Below are positions 1 to 8,357 of a stretch of 35,225 nt of DNA, in pieces. The DNA comes from Opitutaceae bacterium (GTDB lineage Bacteria; Verrucomicrobiota; Verrucomicrobiia; Opitutales; Opitutaceae), in the NCBI GenBank assembly GCA_023269585.1, contig JAHFTC010000034.1, positions 1-35,225 of the forward strand. Reading direction: 5' to 3'. Numbering within the stretch: the first letter of the stretch is position 1; each line of letters opens with the position of its first letter. A program made the translations under genes and the position numbers. Under the pieces are notes generated by a model that saw nothing but the letters and a program-made list of their open reading frames with translations, searched no databases and was not told the DNA's origin.

Positions 1-1064
1 GCAAGGGCACCGCCCAGTCCTACATCGACATCCGCGACCTCACCAACGTATCCCCTGCGCTCCAACGCCTCGGCGGCGTGGCCCGCGTCACCCGCCAGCT
101 CTACTACCTGCCCGACGGCCGTTCGCCGCAGCTCGCCGGCGTCGCATCCGATATTGTGCTACCAACTTTCGTCGCCCCGGGCGATCGCACGGAAAGCCAG
201 CTACCCCACGCGCTGCCGGCCACCGCCATCCCGCCACCGGAGCCCATGCCCGTCCTCTCGCCCCGGCTCGCCCAGCTCACTCCCGCGCTCCTCCAAACCC
301 TCCGCACACGCACCGCCGAGCGGTTGGCCGCGCTGCCCGAGTTCGCCCTGCGGCAACGCTGGCTCGCCTTCTACCGCGAGGTTTCCGGCGAGACCGCCCT
401 CGCGCTGCCGCTCGAACAGCGCCGCCAGCAGGCCGCCGCCCGCGAAACCCAGCGCAACGAACTCCGCGCCGAGCGGCTCCGCATCGGCGCCCAGTCCGCC
501 TTCCCCGCCGAGCGCATCGACCTCGCCCTCGTCGCCGCGGCCCGCGACGCTCATCAGAGCGCGCTGCGCCACCGCCGCACCCTCGGCGGCGAGCCCTGCG
601 CCAACCGATACGACCGCGGCGTCTTTTATCACCAAGCCGAGGGCGGCCCGATCCGCGCCATCCCGCTCGCCGCCCTCGACCTCGCGGACTGCCGGGCCGC
701 CGCCGCCACGCTCGCCGAGGCGTGGACCACCGCCACCGGAATCTCGCTACAAGTCGACCAGGTGAAGGCCCTCCTCGCCGACCTCGCCCACCAGCGGGAG
801 TTTCCGGACCCCGCGGTCGACCTCCCGGCCTTGATGCGCCGCCAACTCGCCCAACCCCTCGACGGGGCGGCGCTCGCCGCCGGGCTCACCGCCTTCGTCC
901 GCGCCGCCCTCGTGGCCGACGGGGACCAACTCCGCGACCTGCCCCTGCTTGATACATCACTGCGCGAATCGCTCCGCCTCGCGGCCGACTGGGCGGAGTC
1001 CGCCCCGCCCCCGCCGGCCACGGAGACCGCCACGCCCCTCGCCCCTTCCCTCGTCCAGCCCTGA
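1..1064 (+). CDS. prc: S41 C-terminal processing (tail-specific) protease, 3' part
   Basis: The reading frame is open from the window edge (first complete codon at position 3) to TGA at 1062-1064, so the 5' part is missing. The opening residues GTAQSYIDIRDL, then TRQLYYLPDGRSPQLAGVASDIVLP, are the end of an S41 peptidase core: a strand that restores the substrate (K)-rich fold, followed by the typical 'GV.PDIVLP' segment. The remaining 270 or so residues are Ala/Arg-rich and helical, which fits the C-terminal extension (DUF3340-like) of Prc/Tsp proteases. This family degrades or trims periplasmic proteins from their C-termini. The catalytic Ser/Lys and the PDZ domain would lie upstream, outside the window. 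A GTG at 78 is only an internal codon. The stop is 7 nt before the next gene, so the two are probably co-transcribed. Confidence 0.8.
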   Translation, partial: KGTAQSYIDIRDLTNVSPALQRLGGVARVTRQLYYLPDGRSPQLAGVASDIVLPTFVAPGDRTESQLPHALPATAIPPPEPMPVLSPRLAQLTPALLQTLRTRTAERLAALPEFALRQRWLAFYREVSGETALALPLEQRRQQAAARETQRNELRAERLRIGAQSAFPAERIDLALVAAARDAHQSALRHRRTLGGEPCANRYDRGVFYHQAEGGPIRAIPLAALDLADCRAAAATLAEAWTTATGISLQVDQVKALLADLAHQREFPDPAVDLPALMRRQLAQPLDGAALAAGLTAFVRAALVADGDQLRDLPLLDTSLRESLRLAADWAESAPPPPATETATPLAPSLVQP

Positions 1065-1071
1065 CTTTGCC

Positions 1072-3873
1072 ATGCGTACGACTCTCGCCTGCTGCCTCGC
1101 CTTTTCCGCCCTCGGTGCCGCTGCGGCCACCCCGCCCGCCGCGGCCACCGCCCAGCCTCCCGCCCCCGCCGCCGTAACAGTGCCGGCGCCTGCCCCGCCG
1201 GGCGACGCCGCGGCGAACCCCGCCGCCGCACCGTATTGGCAGGCGCTCAAGCTGCTCCGCGACGGCAAGCCGGCCGACTGGCCCAAGGTTCGCGCCCTGC
1301 TCAAGCAGGCCACCGACGCCGAGTTTCCCGCCGCCTTGAACTTCGTGGCGCTCTGCCACCTGAACAAGAACTATGGTTACGCCAAGGACCGGAGCCGCGC
1401 CGTGAACTTCCTCCGGCTCTCCGCCGAGCAGGGCAACGCCAACGCCCGCCTCCTTCTCGGCCAATGCTACGTGCAGGGCACCGGCGTCCGCCGGGACCGT
1501 GCGCAGGCCATCGCGTGGTACACGGCGGTGCTCGCCACCGACAGCGATTTCACCCCGCCGGCTCCGCCCGCCGACTTCTTCCCCGCCGCCGCTGCAGCAG
1601 GCAAGGCGGCGGGCCCCGGCACACTCAGCGGCAGCCTGCCCGTCGATCCCGCCGACCAACTCCGAGCCTCCGCCCATCTCGCCTTGGGCAGCCTTCTCGT
1701 TTTCGAGAAGAAGCTGGCGGAGTCGCACAACCACTTCGTCCAAGCCGCCACCCAGGGCGCCAACCACAGCGCCGGCCTCTACGACGCCGCCATCCGCGCC
1801 GCCATCAGTTTCGCCTTCGGGCAGGGCGTGCCGCGCGACATGAAGAAGGCCGACGAGATGCTCGCCCTGAGCAAGAAGCTCATCCGGCGCAACGTCCTCT
1901 ACGTCGCCCACAACATGGTGGAACAGAAACTCGTCGACGACTTCGCCCAGGCCGATGTCGAGGAGGAGGCCGCCGCCGAGACGGACAAGATCGAGACGCA
2001 GATCCAGTTCGCCATCGCCGGTTCGTTCGCCGACCCGAAGTCGAAACTCTACGACGCCAAGGAAGCCGCCAAATGGTACGAGCTCGCCGCCGAGAAAGGC
2101 GAAGCCTGGGCGATGCTCTCGCTCGCGTTCCTCCACCACGAAGGCCGCCTCGGCCAGCCGGACCCGGTGAAGGCGTTTGAGTGGTTCAAGCAGGCCGCCG
2201 AAAAAGGGAATCACAACCTCGGCCGGGCCAACCTCTCCATCTGCTACGAGCGCGGGCTCGGCACTCCGGTCGACCACGCCAAGGCCGCGGAGCTGTGGCA
2301 GAAGAACCGCAACGACTCCATCATCTGCTACCTCGGCACCATCGGCCAGTGTCCGGCCACGGTGCTGACCTACGAGCAGGAACTGGAACTCACCAAAACC
2401 TGGGCCGAGAAGAAGGGAGACGCCCACGCGCAATATCTGCTCGGTGTTCGCTACCTTCGAGGCTGGGGCATCGACGCCAACCTGAAGACCGCGGCGCGCT
2501 GGTTCCAGCGCGCCGCCAAGGCCGAGCACGGCGCCGCGCTCTGCACTCTGGGCCAACTCTACCGCGACAACGGTAAGGCCGTGGGGTGCGACACCACGGA
2601 GGAGGGCAACAAGAAGGCCTTCGAGGCCTTCCAACGCTCCGCGGCGACCAACTACACGGACGGACTCTTCCAGCTCGGCTACTCCTACGCCAATGGCATC
2701 GGGTGCGCCGTGGACCTGGACAAGACCATTGACGCCTACCAGCGCTGCCTCGCCATCGATGCGTCCTACTCCGTCGCCTACAACAACCTCGGCGCCACCT
2801 ACGTCGAGCTGAGCGAAAAGGCGCCGAAGGGCTCCCCGAAGCGGGCGCAGCTCGAAGCCCAAGCCCTCGAATACTACAAGAAGGGCGACGAGCTGAAGAA
2901 CAGCTATTCTGCCTACAACCTGGGCTTGCTCGCCTACGACGGCGCACTCGTCCCGAAGGACCTGCAGCTCGCCTACACCCATTTCGAAACCGCGGCCGCC
3001 CGCGGCTATCCGGCGGGCATCGTCCATCTCCAGCTCGGGAAAATGCTGGAGAACGGCGAAGGCGTTCCCGCCTCGCTGCGCGAAGCCGCCTACCACTACC
3101 GCCTCGCCGCCCTCGCCGACAACCGGGACGCCCTCGTCAGTCTCTGCGAGATCTACATCACCAAACCCGGGTTCGCGCAGAACACCGACCGGGCCATCTA
3201 CTGGCTCAGCTTGCTCGCCCGCCGCGGTAACAATGGCGCCATCGTCGCGATCGGCGACGCCCTGATCCGGAAGGGCGACCACGCGGAGGCGTTCAAGTTC
3301 TTCAAGCCCCTGCTCGACGCCGACCCGCTCTATCACCCCGGCGCCCTGTATTTGAAAGGCAACGCGTACGAACGGCTCAGCCGCCTTTACCGCGACGGCC
3401 TCGGGGTCAAAGCCAACCCGAAACGCGCCGACGAATACCTCAAAAAGGCGGTCGATCTGGGCAACCGCAACGCGCTCTACCAACAGGCGCGCGACCTCCT
3501 CCGCCAAGGCCAGGCCGCTGCCGCCGTCCCGGTCCTCAAACGCGCCTGCGAGGCGGGTTTGAGCAGCGCCGTCTACACCTTGGGCACGCTCGCCGTGAAG
3601 GGCGAAGGCCTGCCGCGCGATCCTCAGGTTGGTTACATCCTGATCCGCCGCGCCGCCAACTTCGGCGAAGTCGATGCCATGATCGCGCTGGCCGAGGGAA
3701 CGTTGCGCAAGGTGCCGCAGGCCCCGTCGTTCGACGAGGCACTCCGCTTCGCCGAGATGGCCGAGGAATGCAATGACCCCCGGGCCGCCGCGCTCGTCGA
3801 GCAACTGGCCGCACTCCAGACCGACCAGAACACCGCCGGCCCCGCAGAAACCGGTTCCGCCCGCCCGCTCTGA
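1072..3873 (+). CDS. Secreted Sel1-repeat (TPR-like) protein
   Basis: This 933-residue protein starts at the ATG 7 nt after the protease stop. The frame is open further upstream, but this start gives a clean signal peptide (MRTTLACCLAFSALGAAAA). A Pro/Ala-rich linker follows to about residue 55. From about residue 60 to 915 it is a solenoid of Sel1-like repeats, with recurring patterns such as 'A..WY..AAEKGEAWAML.LAFLHHEG' and 'G...D..KA.EW..KAA..G'. Sel1 proteins are scaffolds that bind other proteins, often in periplasmic or envelope signalling. No enzymatic domain is visible. Following a Prc-type protease directly, it could be an adaptor or regulator of that protease, much as the TPR lipoprotein NlpI presents substrates to Prc in E. 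coli. That link is an inference from position only. Confidence 0.88.
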   Translation: MRTTLACCLAFSALGAAAATPPAAATAQPPAPAAVTVPAPAPPGDAAANPAAAPYWQALKLLRDGKPADWPKVRALLKQATDAEFPAALNFVALCHLNKNYGYAKDRSRAVNFLRLSAEQGNANARLLLGQCYVQGTGVRRDRAQAIAWYTAVLATDSDFTPPAPPADFFPAAAAAGKAAGPGTLSGSLPVDPADQLRASAHLALGSLLVFEKKLAESHNHFVQAATQGANHSAGLYDAAIRAAISFAFGQGVPRDMKKADEMLALSKKLIRRNVLYVAHNMVEQKLVDDFAQADVEEEAAAETDKIETQIQFAIAGSFADPKSKLYDAKEAAKWYELAAEKGEAWAMLSLAFLHHEGRLGQPDPVKAFEWFKQAAEKGNHNLGRANLSICYERGLGTPVDHAKAAELWQKNRNDSIICYLGTIGQCPATVLTYEQELELTKTWAEKKGDAHAQYLLGVRYLRGWGIDANLKTAARWFQRAAKAEHGAALCTLGQLYRDNGKAVGCDTTEEGNKKAFEAFQRSAATNYTDGLFQLGYSYANGIGCAVDLDKTIDAYQRCLAIDASYSVAYNNLGATYVELSEKAPKGSPKRAQLEAQALEYYKKGDELKNSYSAYNLGLLAYDGALVPKDLQLAYTHFETAAARGYPAGIVHLQLGKMLENGEGVPASLREAAYHYRLAALADNRDALVSLCEIYITKPGFAQNTDRAIYWLSLLARRGNNGAIVAIGDALIRKGDHAEAFKFFKPLLDADPLYHPGALYLKGNAYERLSRLYRDGLGVKANPKRADEYLKKAVDLGNRNALYQQARDLLRQGQAAAAVPVLKRACEAGLSSAVYTLGTLAVKGEGLPRDPQVGYILIRRAANFGEVDAMIALAEGTLRKVPQAPSFDEALRFAEMAEECNDPRAAALVEQLAALQTDQNTAGPAETGSARPL

Positions 3874-4187
3874 GCGGTGGCGCTCCGGACGAAGAACGAA
3901 CGTCATGGGACGAGTGCCGCGGGTCGCGGAAGCCGCGGCCCATTGAGACTCGCGCATTCGACTGTCGCGGTAGGGACGGCGCGCCTGACCTGAGCTTGTC
4001 GAAGGTCCGCCGCCGTCCGTACGCTCGGCAGATCCCGCGGTCAAGATAAGGAAGCGCCCATCAGGCCAGCAGGCGCGACTCAGCAATCTCGGCGGACGCA
4101 CGACTCAAGCTGTACCGCCGGCGGTTTCACTGGGTCCGGAGCACCTTCGGTCTCTTCGCTACCTTCTGTAGTCTCCGAATATTGGAC
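3874..4187. other. Intergenic region between convergent genes
   Basis: This is a gap of about 314 nt between the Sel1 gene (+) and the small Cys-rich gene (-). Apart from the GTAG-type hairpin at 3970-4018, nothing recognisable is present. The long minus-strand frame that crosses it is the antisense shadow of the Sel1 gene. Confidence 0.6.
3970..4018 (+). repeat. GTAG-footed REP hairpin with nested inner hairpin
   Basis: GTAG at 3970-3973 is followed by the arm GGACGGCG (3974-3981), paired with CGCCGTCC (4011-4018). The 29-nt internal segment has its own short arms, GACCT and AGGTC, around 'GAGCTTGTCGA'. A GTAG foot on a hairpin is the hallmark of REP elements moved by RAYT (TnpA-REP) transposases. 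The inner CCTGAGCTTGTCGAAGG motif also occurs in intergenic repeats of unrelated bacteria. Confidence 0.55.
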
Positions 4188-4733
4188 TCACGCAGCCGCG
4201 AGCCGGACCTCGAACGCGCAGCGCTCGCCGCCCTGCAGGACCGACTCCTTCAACTCGCACACGGCCGCGTGCCCGGTGACCACCGCGAAGGAGTGCGCGA
4301 TCGCGCCCACCGAGCAGCGGCACGCGGCCGCGGGCACGGTCGCCTTGCTCATCAGCGGACAGGCGCAGTCGCCGTTGGTCTGAAACGACACGCGCACGAT
4401 CCCGCGCTCCTTGTCGTGCTCCGTCTTCGCGCCCCAGCGCTTCTGCATCTCCGCGAGATAGCCGTCGAGGTTGCCGGCGAACTTCCCCGCGGATCCTTGG
4501 CTCGAGCAGAAGCGCCCCACCTCCTCGATGATCGCCGCGAACGTCGTGGCGTCGACCTTCGCGGCCACGGTGCTCACCAGCTTCCCGTAGCGCTGCTTCG
4601 CGAAGTTGATCCGCCAATCTTCCGGCGGCGTGGCGCCGGCAGGCGCGGCCTCATCAGCGGCGAGCAGACTGGCGACGGTGCAGGAACACAGCCCGGCGGC
4701 ACAGGCTGACTTGAGGAAATCGCGACGTTGCAT
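4188..4733 (-). CDS. Tat-exported Cys-rich protein, V4R-like C-terminus, function unknown
   Basis: A 181-residue protein beginning MQRRDFLKSACAAG, a twin-arginine leader with a short hydrophobic stretch and Cys at 11, 16 and 18. The mature part has Cys 76, a cluster C123-x-C125-P and C138-x-C140, then C159 and C172. The order 'CxCP ... CxC ... GHxxxCELxESVLQGGxRCAFEV' resembles the metal- or small-molecule-binding end of 4-vinyl-reductase (V4R) and related domains, where 'v.v.ES...G...C.F.i' closes the fold. The match is by eye and the family is not certain. I cannot name a substrate. The next gene on this strand, upstream, is the GH44 enzyme, and the intervening sequence holds an unrelated gene remnant, so an operon is doubtful. 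Confidence 0.7.
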   Translation of the reverse strand: MQRRDFLKSACAAGLCSCTVASLLAADEAAPAGATPPEDWRINFAKQRYGKLVSTVAAKVDATTFAAIIEEVGRFCSSQGSAGKFAGNLDGYLAEMQKRWGAKTEHDKERGIVRVSFQTNGDCACPLMSKATVPAAACRCSVGAIAHSFAVVTGHAAVCELKESVLQGGERCAFEVRLAAA

Positions 4734-4834
4734 GGTGTGAAGGGATTAGGGTTTGGGGCTGGGAGCGGTTATCCCCTAAACCCCGGTGCCACGCAAATCC
4801 CGTCAAGCCGCCGGGGCCGATCCCTCCCGCCCGT

Positions 4835-4975
4835 TCACGGCGCCGAGGGAACCTCCGCCACCGCGGTGACGCGCAGACCGTCCACCATCGGCACCGCCGG
4901 TTGCGCCTCCAGCAGCCCGCGCGGCGCGGTCAGGAGCATCCCAACGAAGAGCCAACGAGCGGTCGTGTGTATAAG
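4835..4975 (-). pseudogene. Possible C-terminal remnant of a carbohydrate-binding or surface protein
   Basis: On the minus strand, downstream of the GH44 stop, about 45 codons read sensibly into a TGA at 4835-4837: TARWLFVGMLLTAPRG, then VPMVDGLRVTAVAEVPSAP. The amphipathic strand pattern followed by 'vDgLrvTav' resembles the last strands of a beta-sandwich carbohydrate-binding module. The frame continues upstream only as a shadow within GH44, and there is no start codon of its own. I read it as the stranded tail of a gene that was replaced or deleted. A chance frame cannot be excluded. Confidence 0.35.
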
Positions 4976-5016
4976 TTCCGGAAGTTTCGCCCGGCGCCCC
5001 ACAGCTCCTGATCGGC

Positions 5017-5397
5017 TCAGTGGCTCACCCGCAGGCGCAGGAACCGGCGCTCGTGATTCTCCCGCACCTCGCTGTCGGTCGCGACGACCGAGCCAGCCAC
5101 GTTCTGCGCGCCGGTGCTCGTCCAGATCGGCGCCCACGTGATGAGATCGTCGCTCGCTTCGACCGTATAGACCAGCGCCGGGTCGGCGATGCGGTTGAAG
5201 GTCAGCGTCGCATGCGTGCCGGCACCGTCGATCGCGGAACCCTCGACCATGGGGGCGCTCGGGTCGGCCGCGTTCGGCAGCGAGCCGAGCGCGTACTCGA
5301 GCAGATTGCTGCGCCCGTCGAGATCGGGGTCGGCGTCGTTGGCCGCCGCGCCGGCGTCGGCCGTCGTGCCGAAATGCTGCTGCCGCCACACCACGAG
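5017..5397 (-). repeat. C-terminal surface module, copy A (end of GH44)
   Basis: These are the last 126 codons of the GH44 gene plus the stop. They are homologous, without insertions or deletions, to the ends of the subtilase and Ig-like genes. Copy A is the most divergent of the three at the DNA level. Key residues are WRQQ, DADPDLDG, NLLEYALGS, TFNRIADP, VEASDD and the terminal RFLRLRVSH. Confidence 0.85.
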
Positions 5398-7017
5398 CGG
5401 CGCCGCCTCGAGGACAAAATGCGCCGCAGTGAGCGCGGGAAGTGTGTAGGTGAAGTCGTTGCCGGTAATCGTCGCCACGGGCGCGCGCTCCGTGAGGACG
5501 GAGCTCGCCGAGTCGAACGCGAAGACCCGCGCCTTCGCGTAGGAGGTGGCACCGGCAATCCGGAGGCGCACCGGCGTCGCGGTATCGTAGGCTTTGTTGA
5601 GCACGATCACGTGCAGGCGGGTCGGATCATTGCCGACGATCGAGGCGAAGGTGGAGCACGTCGCCACATCGTTCGCGGCTGCGCTCACTGTGGTGTCGCC
5701 AAACTTCGAACCGGCGCCGTCGTAGTCGAGGTAGAGCTTGAAGCCGGAGGCGACGTAGGTGTCGCCGCCGTTCTGCGCCCAGTAGTACGCCATGTAGACG
5801 CGGTTCCGGCCGAGGATGCCGAGCAGGTCCGCCTGGGCGATGCCGCCGGTGATATGCTCGCCGCCCCCGAAAGCGTACTCGCCCATGGCGAACTTCGTGC
5901 CCGGGTAGAAGGTGTCGATCGAGGCCTGGATCTTCGGCAGAAGCGGCAGAAAGGCCTGATTCCACTGCCCGATCCAGCTGTCCTCGATGTAGGTGGGGTC
6001 CCATAACGTGCGCGGCGCCTGGAGCCGCGCCTTGTTGCACTCGATGTTGGTGTAGTCGGTCGTCGCATTCACCCGGACACCACCGCCCTTCGCCTCGGTG
6101 TAGTTGTGCAGGTCCAGCACATCGAGGAGGCGTCGGCCGGCGGTGTCCGATGCCTTCTTCAGCTGATCGAGGTAGTAGTCGACGAACCAGCTGTACGCGC
6201 CCTTGGTGCGCTCCGTCGGCCAATCCGGGGCCCCTTGGAACGTGAGGTAGCCCGAAAAACCGTAGCTCACGAAGCCGAGCGTCTCCGCCCCGGGATCCAT
6301 CCGCTTGATCGTCTTGGCGAGGTCCACCGAGCGGGTGATGAGCTCGGTGCAGGTGGCCTGGGCCGGGTGCAGGCGCGCATGGGTGGAGAACCAAAGATCC
6401 GGTTCGTTGTCCAAGTTGTAGCCGCGGACGCCATTGGCCGTCCCGGCCGCGCCATAACGCTGGATGAGAAAGTTGATCTCCTCGTCGACATAGACCTTCC
6501 CGTCGGTCAGGTCGGGCGTGGTCGAGAGCGCGGTGGGTTTGTTGTTGAGCACCTGAACCCAGCGCGAGGAGGGGGCCGCCTGGGCGGTCGACACCACGCC
6601 GGCTTTGTCCACCGCCACATAACCGGCCATCGGCAGCGTGATCAGCGTGTACGGCGTCCGGGCGGCGACCGACTGGTCGATGAAGTGGGTCAGGGCGATG
6701 CCCGGCGTCAGCGCCTGCGTATCCGAGATTCCGACCACCCAGGTGAGGTAGTTGTCGCTCTGGTGGTAGTAGTCGTTGCCCGCGTTGGAGGCGTTGTTCT
6801 CCCAGTTGTAGCCGGTGGTGCGGTTGCCGCCGTAGCGCCGTGCCGGGGCGACCACGCCCGGCAAATCCTGGTTGGTGCCGTAGATGTACGGGCTGATCGG
6901 CGCCCGGCCGGCCGACGGATCGACGTCGATGGTGACGGTGGCGCCAAACACGCCGGAGGGGAGAAGGAGGGCAACGGATGCCGCCGAAGCGAGAAGACGC
7001 GCGGGTCGGAGTATCAT
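5017..7017 (-). CDS. Secreted glycoside hydrolase family 44 beta-glycanase
   Basis: A 666-residue protein. The start MILRPARLLASAASVALLLPSG gives a good signal peptide, and the longer upstream frame is rejected. Residues 27-540 match GH44: YGTNQ (46-50), RRYGGNRTTGYNWENNASNAGNDYY (about 60-84), the acid/base motif NEPDLW with Glu205, and the nucleophile motif GEYAFGGG with Glu380. A beta-sandwich follows at about 465-540. GH44 enzymes are retaining endo-beta-1,4-glucanases, xyloglucanases or mannanases, so this one probably cuts plant beta-glucans outside the cell. Residues 541-666 form the module shared with two other secreted proteins in this window (a Ca-binding-like DADPDLDG loop, then TVEASDDLITW, ending RFLRLRVSH). 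It probably serves anchoring or export. No Shine-Dalgarno sequence is visible upstream. Confidence 0.88.
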   Translation of the reverse strand: MILRPARLLASAASVALLLPSGVFGATVTIDVDPSAGRAPISPYIYGTNQDLPGVVAPARRYGGNRTTGYNWENNASNAGNDYYHQSDNYLTWVVGISDTQALTPGIALTHFIDQSVAARTPYTLITLPMAGYVAVDKAGVVSTAQAAPSSRWVQVLNNKPTALSTTPDLTDGKVYVDEEINFLIQRYGAAGTANGVRGYNLDNEPDLWFSTHARLHPAQATCTELITRSVDLAKTIKRMDPGAETLGFVSYGFSGYLTFQGAPDWPTERTKGAYSWFVDYYLDQLKKASDTAGRRLLDVLDLHNYTEAKGGGVRVNATTDYTNIECNKARLQAPRTLWDPTYIEDSWIGQWNQAFLPLLPKIQASIDTFYPGTKFAMGEYAFGGGEHITGGIAQADLLGILGRNRVYMAYYWAQNGGDTYVASGFKLYLDYDGAGSKFGDTTVSAAANDVATCSTFASIVGNDPTRLHVIVLNKAYDTATPVRLRIAGATSYAKARVFAFDSASSVLTERAPVATITGNDFTYTLPALTAAHFVLEAAPLVVWRQQHFGTTADAGAAANDADPDLDGRSNLLEYALGSLPNAADPSAPMVEGSAIDGAGTHATLTFNRIADPALVYTVEASDDLITWAPIWTSTGAQNVAGSVVATDSEVRENHERRFLRLRVSH

Positions 7018-7148
7018 GGGGGTGAGCGAACGTAGACGCCGAGAACTCCGCCGACAAGCCGCCACATGGTGCACGCGCCGAAGGATCGCTCCGCCCCCAC
7101 GCACGTTCTCAGTTTGCCGCCCGGCCGGCCGGGGCTCAGGACCAAGCG

Positions 7149-8039
7149 ATGAGCCCACCCACTTCCGACCGAGCCGACGCCCGCGGCGTCGCCTATGCCA
7201 CGGTCGCCTACGTGATCTGGGGCCTGTTTCCGCTGTTCTGGCGCCTGCTGCAGAACATCGCCGCCACCGAGTTGATCGCGCATCGCATCGTATGGTCGCT
7301 GGTGTTTGTGGCCGCAGTGTCCGCCACGCACGAAGGCTGGACGGAGCTCAAGCCCGCGCTGCGCTCGCCGCGGACGCTGGCGCTGCACCTGCTGAGCGGC
7401 ACGTTGTTGTCGATCAACTGGCTGACCTTTGTCTGGGGCGTGAACCATGACCGCGTGCTCGAGACGAGCCTCGGCTATTTCCTCGTGCCGCTCGGCCAGG
7501 TCGCGATGGGGCTGCTGTTTCTGCAGGAGCGGCTCCACCCGCGCCAATGGTGGGCGATCGGGCTCGCGGCCGTCGGCGTGGCGCTGCAGTTCCGCGGCGT
7601 GGGCGGCGTGCCCTGGGTGGCGCTCACCGTCGCCGTAAGCTGGGTACTCTATGGCTACCTCCGCAAACGTTCGCCGCTGGGCTCGCTGGCCGGCCTCACT
7701 CTGGAGACGGCGCTCCTCGCCCCGATCGCCGTCGCCTATCTGCTGTGGCTCGCCAGCCGCGGAGCCGGAGCACTCGGGCACGCCAGCGCCTGGCAACAGG
7801 CCGGCGTGCTGAGCGCCGGCGTGGTCACCGCGGTGCCGTTGTTGCTCTTCGCCGCCGGGGCGCGCCGCCTGCCGCTCACGACCATCGGCCTGCTCCAATA
7901 CATCGTGCCCTCGCTGACCTTCCTGCTCGGCGCGTTCCTCTACCGCGAGCCGCTCGCACCGGCGCGCCTCGCGTCGTTCGCCTTCATCTGGGCGGCGCTG
8001 GTGCTGTATTCGGCCGACGCGTTCGCCCGCCGCCGCTGA
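7149..8039 (+). CDS. rarD: RarD-type EamA/DMT-family permease
   Basis: A 296-residue polytopic membrane protein of the size and pattern of the RarD ('chloramphenicol-sensitive') branch of the drug/metabolite transporter superfamily. Diagnostic segments are AYVIWGLFPLFWRLL near the N-terminus, 'ELIAHRIVWSL', 'NWLTFVWGVNHDRVLETSLGYFL' and the C-terminal 'TIGLLQYIVPSLTFLLG.FLYREPL'. About ten membrane segments arranged as two EamA repeats are expected. The physiological substrate of RarD is not firmly known. The start is divergent from the GH44 gene, with about 130 nt between them holding both promoters. The ATG is preceded by AAGCG only, with no strong ribosome binding site. Confidence 0.9.
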   Translation: MSPPTSDRADARGVAYATVAYVIWGLFPLFWRLLQNIAATELIAHRIVWSLVFVAAVSATHEGWTELKPALRSPRTLALHLLSGTLLSINWLTFVWGVNHDRVLETSLGYFLVPLGQVAMGLLFLQERLHPRQWWAIGLAAVGVALQFRGVGGVPWVALTVAVSWVLYGYLRKRSPLGSLAGLTLETALLAPIAVAYLLWLASRGAGALGHASAWQQAGVLSAGVVTAVPLLLFAAGARRLPLTTIGLLQYIVPSLTFLLGAFLYREPLAPARLASFAFIWAALVLYSADAFARRR

Positions 8040-8122
8040 GCAACCGCGTGGTGCGCGGCGACGCGTGGCCGAGAAGGCGTTTGCGCCGCAGGGCCGCCGG
8101 CGCACGCTGGCGCCTTCCCCCG

Positions 8123-8350
8123 ATGAACCTCCGCACGCTTCTCCCCCTCGTGCTGCTCACTCCCCTGGCAGCGTTCGCGCAGACCACCAACGCCGCGCCC
8201 TCACGCTCCCGCTCCGCGAGAACGACGTGTGGTTCGTAGAACTGACGCCACAGCAGGTTCCCGTTGCAGCCACGTTCCGCGGCCCGCTCCCGCCGGCCCA
8301 CGCCGTTCGCCAGATCGGGATTGCCGGACCCCGGCAGCCACGCATCGACT
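8123..8350 (+). pseudogene. Decayed start of a secreted protein
   Basis: ATG at 8123 opens a textbook signal peptide ([24 protein letters not shown]) that runs into TAG at 8237-8239 after 38 codons. A second frame then reads sensibly: [20 protein letters not shown], continuing with [21 protein letters not shown]. Together they look like the first 70-80 residues of an exported protein, frameshifted near 8195 and then truncated by the DUF1186 gene that begins at 8358. The function is not recognisable. The alternative is a functional 38-residue secreted peptide, which I think less likely. Confidence 0.45.
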
Positions 8351-8357
8351 CGGGGCC

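Noticed and set aside
886..4101. 1071-codon open frame on the minus strand
   Set aside because: It is antisense to the Sel1-repeat gene. Its translation is Gly/Val/Glu/Arg-biased without domains, as expected opposite a high-GC gene with strong third-position bias.
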